Below, piece after piece: positions 4,047 through 6,719 of a DNA stretch of 6,719 nt (positions are counted from its first letter, which is position 1; every line of letters begins with the position of its first letter). The position numbers and the translations under genes were made by a program. A model generated the notes under the pieces. That model was not told where the DNA came from. It was given only the letters and a program-made list of their open reading frames with translations, and did not search any database. The stretch is taken from NCBI GenBank assembly GCA_934122215.1, contig CAKOWF010000049.1:1-6719 (forward strand), given 5' to 3'. The stretch is from an uncultured Bacilli bacterium. GTDB taxonomy: Bacteria > Bacillota_I > Bacilli_A > RF39 > UBA660.

Positions 4047-6248
4047 CTATTTTATTGAATCTTGTAATATTTTTACTAATGCTTTGTTTCCTGCTTCTGA
4101 TAAATGTATTCCATCTACCATAATATAATCATTATTATTTTGCAGTATTTCATAAAAATCAATAATTTTAACATTATCGGATATTATATTATTGGTAAAA
4201 TTATTAATTGATAAAATATATATTTCATTATTTTTACATAATTCTATTAGATTTTGATAATCTTTTAAGCTTAAATTACTACTATTATCAAAGGCAAAAA
4301 CTATTTTATTAGTTATTGTTCCATCATTTAATGATTTAGTTAATTCTTCTTCTAAAGTTTTATAATTAAAATTTTTATCTATAACAAATTTAGCATTTTT
4401 AAATTCATTTTGAATATTTTCAAATGCATTTAGTAAAATATTATTTCCATAGAATGTTATTTTATTTTTTTGTTCTTCATTATGTTTTTCTATTAGAGTT
4501 TGTTTTGCTTCGTTAAATTCTTTTAAATAGTCTTGATATATAGCATTAAATATTACTTCAGTATATACCTTTCTTCCTATTCCTGTTAAATGTATTCCGT
4601 CAGCATAAAAATATTCTGAATGACCTAAAGATATTGTATACCAATCAATAATATGTAAATTTGCATATGAACTAGCAAAGTTTTTTAACCTTATATTAGT
4701 ATCTTGATTATTAGTAGTATTTAGCCAATACACTTTTCTATTACCACAATTTTTCATTATCTCTTGTTTACAAGCTGTTGAACAGTCCCCATTTGCGCCT
4801 AAATTTATAATTATAGGATTACCTAACATATTTTTTTCTTTTAATTCATTTAATATAGTTCCTGCCTTCCATGCTGTACGTGATACTTTAGCATCTATAT
4901 ATCCATTTGGAAATTGTGTATTTAAATTTTGAATAGCTCCTAACATTACCGAATCACCTATTCCAGTTATTGGTAAATTTGACACTATTTCTTTTAAGTT
5001 ATTTTGATTATTGTCTAAACTTTCTAATGTTTTTATCCATTCGTCATTTTCTTTTTGTAATTGTGATGCATATTTTTCTTTATTTTGCTCTATTAACTTT
5101 TCATTTTGTTCTAATTGTTCCTTTAATTCATTCATTTCTTTTGAATGATCTTCTGAGATTATATATTTATAACATCCATGTAGTGCAATAATAATGAATA
5201 TTATCATTACTATTAATTTTAGAAATTTTAATTTTTTATTATTGATTGCAAAATGTAATAAATATGATAATATAATTATTACTAATATAACTAATGGCAA
5301 ATAAAATATATTGTTCACGTTAATATATTGAAATATAAATATTATTGGATATTGAAATAGATATATTTCATAACTTATATTTGCTAATGACTTAATTACT
5401 TTATCTACTATAGATATCTTTTTTGATTGTAGAGTTCCATAATCTATTAATCTACATGTTAATATAGTTACTAAAATCATACTATAAGCATAATATGATG
5501 ATTTAGCATCTACAAGTATGAAAAAGCAAATCATTATTGATAAATATATGTAGAAAATTACTTGACTTATTTTTTCTTGTTTTAATTTTTTGGGTATTAA
5601 TCCACCATAATATGAATGAATAAATCCTAATGATAAACCAAATAATAATGAAAATATTCTTGTAAATGTATTATAATAGGTAATCATCATATTTTGTGTT
5701 AAATTAGATTTGTAAAAAAATAGAGCCATTATAACTGAATATACTATTGTGATAATACATGGTATTATTTTACTTATTTTATCCCCAACTTTACGCAAAA
5801 TTTTAAATATAATTGGAAAAATTAAATCGTATTGTAATAATATTGATATATACCATAAATGCATAAATGGTGAACTTACATGTCTTGCAAAATAATCCAT
5901 ATTAGCATTTAGTTGCCAAAAATTATTATATCCTAATAGTACTGATGTTGTTTCTGGTTTTAAATTAAGCCAACTAATATTTAGTATAGATACAATAGAT
6001 ACCGACATAAACACAACTATTATTAATGGTATATATATTTTCTTTATTCTGTTATAATAATATTCTAATATATTAAATTTTTCTTTTTTAAAAGCTGATA
6101 TGCATGATAAATAACCACTTAGTACAAAAAATGTACATACAGCTAAATAGCCTCCTTTTAATATGTTTAAATGGTATAACAATATTGCTATGCAGGCTAA
6201 TAATCTAATTATATCAATATTTTTATAATATTTTTTTATATGTTCCAT
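4047..6248 (-). CDS. OatA-like membrane O-acyltransferase with two SGNH-type domains
   Basis: A 733-residue envelope protein. Residues 1-362 form an acyltransferase-3 domain with about 11 membrane segments: R15-x10-H26, the GGYLAVCTFFVLSGYL block (32-47) and HLWYISILLQYDLIFP (130-145). Such domains move acyl groups across the membrane, often for O-acetylation of peptidoglycan or surface glycans. Residues 366-422 are a likely coiled-coil spacer. Residues 425-570 are an SGNH domain with nucleophile S433 in GDSV, G484/N486 and D550-x-x-H553, as in OatA. Residues 597-733 repeat this fold: GNNI replaces GDSV, block III is lost, but D712-G-I-H715 remains. OatA normally has one SGNH domain. Start ATG 6248 has AGAGGT six bases upstream. 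Monocistronic, with its own promoter and terminator. The substrate is unknown. Confidence 0.9.
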   Translation of the reverse strand: MEHIKKYYKNIDIIRLLACIAILLYHLNILKGGYLAVCTFFVLSGYLSCISAFKKEKFNILEYYYNRIKKIYIPLIIVVFMSVSIVSILNISWLNLKPETTSVLLGYNNFWQLNANMDYFARHVSSPFMHLWYISILLQYDLIFPIIFKILRKVGDKISKIIPCIITIVYSVIMALFFYKSNLTQNMMITYYNTFTRIFSLLFGLSLGFIHSYYGGLIPKKLKQEKISQVIFYIYLSIMICFFILVDAKSSYYAYSMILVTILTCRLIDYGTLQSKKISIVDKVIKSLANISYEIYLFQYPIIFIFQYINVNNIFYLPLVILVIIILSYLLHFAINNKKLKFLKLIVMIIFIIIALHGCYKYIISEDHSKEMNELKEQLEQNEKLIEQNKEKYASQLQKENDEWIKTLESLDNNQNNLKEIVSNLPITGIGDSVMLGAIQNLNTQFPNGYIDAKVSRTAWKAGTILNELKEKNMLGNPIIINLGANGDCSTACKQEIMKNCGNRKVYWLNTTNNQDTNIRLKNFASSYANLHIIDWYTISLGHSEYFYADGIHLTGIGRKVYTEVIFNAIYQDYLKEFNEAKQTLIEKHNEEQKNKITFYGNNILLNAFENIQNEFKNAKFVIDKNFNYKTLEEELTKSLNDGTITNKIVFAFDNSSNLSLKDYQNLIELCKNNEIYILSINNFTNNIISDNVKIIDFYEILQNNNDYIMVDGIHLSEAGNKALVKILQDSIK

Positions 6249-6270
6249 ACTTCTACCTCTACTATAGATT

Positions 6271-6299
6271 ATTATAACACTATTATAAGCAAATATAAA
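6271..6299 (-). promoter_or_regulatory. Promoter of the acyltransferase gene
   Basis: TTTATA (6299-6294), a 17-base spacer and TATAAT (6276-6271) lie on the minus strand, with TG at 6279-6278 giving an extended -10. A second TATAAT (6287-6282) lies within the spacer. The A/T-tract repeat directly upstream could serve as an UP element. The predicted start is near 6264. Confidence 0.65.
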
Positions 6300-6323
6300 T
6301 TTAAAAATTTAAAAATTTAAAAA
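6300..6323. repeat. Three tandem copies of the 8-mer TTTAAAAA
   Basis: Three perfect head-to-tail copies lie between the terminator hairpin at 6321-6346 and the acyltransferase -35. On the minus strand they give TTTTTAAA repeats, which serve as the T-tract of the terminator. Confidence 0.85.
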
Positions 6324-6346
6324 TAGAGCATATTTTTACTCTATTT
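6306..6346 (-). terminator. Terminator downstream of the broken gene
   Basis: On the minus strand AAATAGAG (6346-6339) pairs perfectly with CTCTATTT (6328-6321) over eight bases with a ten-base loop. TTTTTAAATTTTT-type repeats follow. It would end transcription from the disrupted gene before the acyltransferase promoter. Confidence 0.6.
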
Positions 6347-6358
6347 AAGAATTATTTG

Positions 6359-6400
6359 ATCAGTTAAAAAAAAATTAATAATTATTTAATTTTTTCTGAT
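6359..6400. repeat. AT-only inverted repeat over the 3' end of the broken gene
   Basis: AAAAAATTAA (6369-6378) pairs with TTAATTTTTT (6386-6395) around seven bases. Beyond a bulge, ATCAG (6359-6363) pairs with CTGAT (6396-6400). The TAA stop (6388-6386) lies in the stem. It may assist the hairpin at 6321-6346, with a run of T on the minus strand. Confidence 0.4.
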
Positions 6401-6719
6401 ATAATTCAACCATATTTTAAACTCCTCATCTAAAGGTATTCCATCATACTTTTCTCTAAACCATTTTTGAAATTCTAAATATTTTTCATATGAAGTTATT
6501 TTACTACATATGGTATCAAACTTATAATTTGTTTTTTTTAAATACAATTATCAATTGGAATATAATACTCATATGTTGATTCTGTTATTTTATGATCAAG
6601 CATTGATATATATTTCAATGCCATATTTATCAATTTCGGTGTTTGGCTATATGTTAATATTTCTTCTGAAAAACTGATTAATTTGTCACAAGCAAACTTA
6701 TGCCATTTATCAAAATTTT
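6386..6719 (-). pseudogene. 3' part of a frameshifted gene of unknown function
   Basis: The gene enters from beyond the window edge. From 6719 the minus strand encodes about 59 residues (FDKWHKFACDKLISFSEE, then PKLINMALKYISML and YEYYIPIDN) and stops at TAA 6540-6538. A second frame, open from about 6549, continues KFDTICSKITSYEKYLEFQK, then PLDEEFKIWLNY, and ends at 6386. The two pieces read as one protein: alpha-helical, Lys/Tyr-rich, soluble, with an MALKY block, an IPID block and a closing EEFKIW. I recall similar blocks in small uncharacterised proteins of mobile DNA but cannot name a family. Overlap of the frames places the shift within about 6538-6549, beside a run of eight A. A sequencing error or two overlapping small genes are less likely alternatives. 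Confidence 0.55.

Noticed and set aside
4970..5191. Open frame of 73 codons on the + strand
   Set aside because: It is antisense to the coiled-coil and last membrane part of the acyltransferase, has no ribosome-binding site, and its hydrophobic content mirrors AT-rich coding sequence.
6538..6549. Programmed -1 frameshift in the broken gene
   Set aside because: The overlap lacks a proper X XXY YYZ slippery heptamer in the upstream frame, since the TAA stop comes before the A run. A simple indel explains it better.
1..6719. CRISPR array, insertion sequence, toxin-antitoxin or defence system
   Set aside because: No spaced direct repeats, transposase motifs or paired small toxin-like genes are visible. 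The only tandem repeat is the short 8-mer at 6300-6323.

Overview
The window is very AT-rich. It uses the standard bacterial code: Trp is TGG, and the gene ending at 831 stops with TGA, so this is not a code-4 Mycoplasma. Shine-Dalgarno sites are strong (AGAGGTG, GGAGG, GAGGTGA) and intrinsic terminators are compact. The gene set (CvfD/YugI-type S1 protein, small NifU-domain protein, YutH/CotS-like protein, DUF1292-like protein, YokE-like PH-domain protein, OatA-like acyltransferase) points to low-GC Bacillota. An anaerobic, gut-type Bacilli or Erysipelotrichia-like lineage is likely. This is inferred from gene content, with no database search.

Layout. 1-75 (-): tRNA-Val(UAC). 154-510 (-): S1-domain RNA-binding protein. 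606-845 (+): NifU-type Fe-S protein, the only + strand gene, transcribed divergently from the S1 gene through a very short promoter region. 831-1718 (-): YutH-like degenerate kinase-fold protein, overlapping the nifU 3' end by 15 bp. 1771-2334 (-): DUF1292-like protein with its own promoter and terminator. 2414-3424 (-): tryptophanyl-tRNA synthetase with a probable [4Fe-4S] cysteine motif, probably co-transcribed with the PH-domain gene at 3470-3904 (-). 4047-6248 (-): large membrane acyltransferase with two extracytoplasmic SGNH-type domains. 6386 to the window edge (-): 3' part of a frameshifted gene.

How the parts relate. Most of the window is ordinary housekeeping: translation (tRNA-Val, TrpRS), RNA binding (S1) and Fe-S assembly (NifU). 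The NifU-type protein could supply clusters to the neighbouring TrpRS, but their proximity is only suggestive. The acyltransferase is a self-contained envelope-modification gene. It lies next to a decayed gene, so the right-hand end looks like accessory DNA. Four of the five promoters proposed for minus-strand protein genes carry a perfect extended -10 (TGnTATAAT).

I did not find a convincing new multi-gene system. The most unusual items are the tandem SGNH arrangement with a second copy that has lost its nucleophile, the cysteine motif in TrpRS, and the alternative RNA hairpins over the trpS ribosome-binding site.
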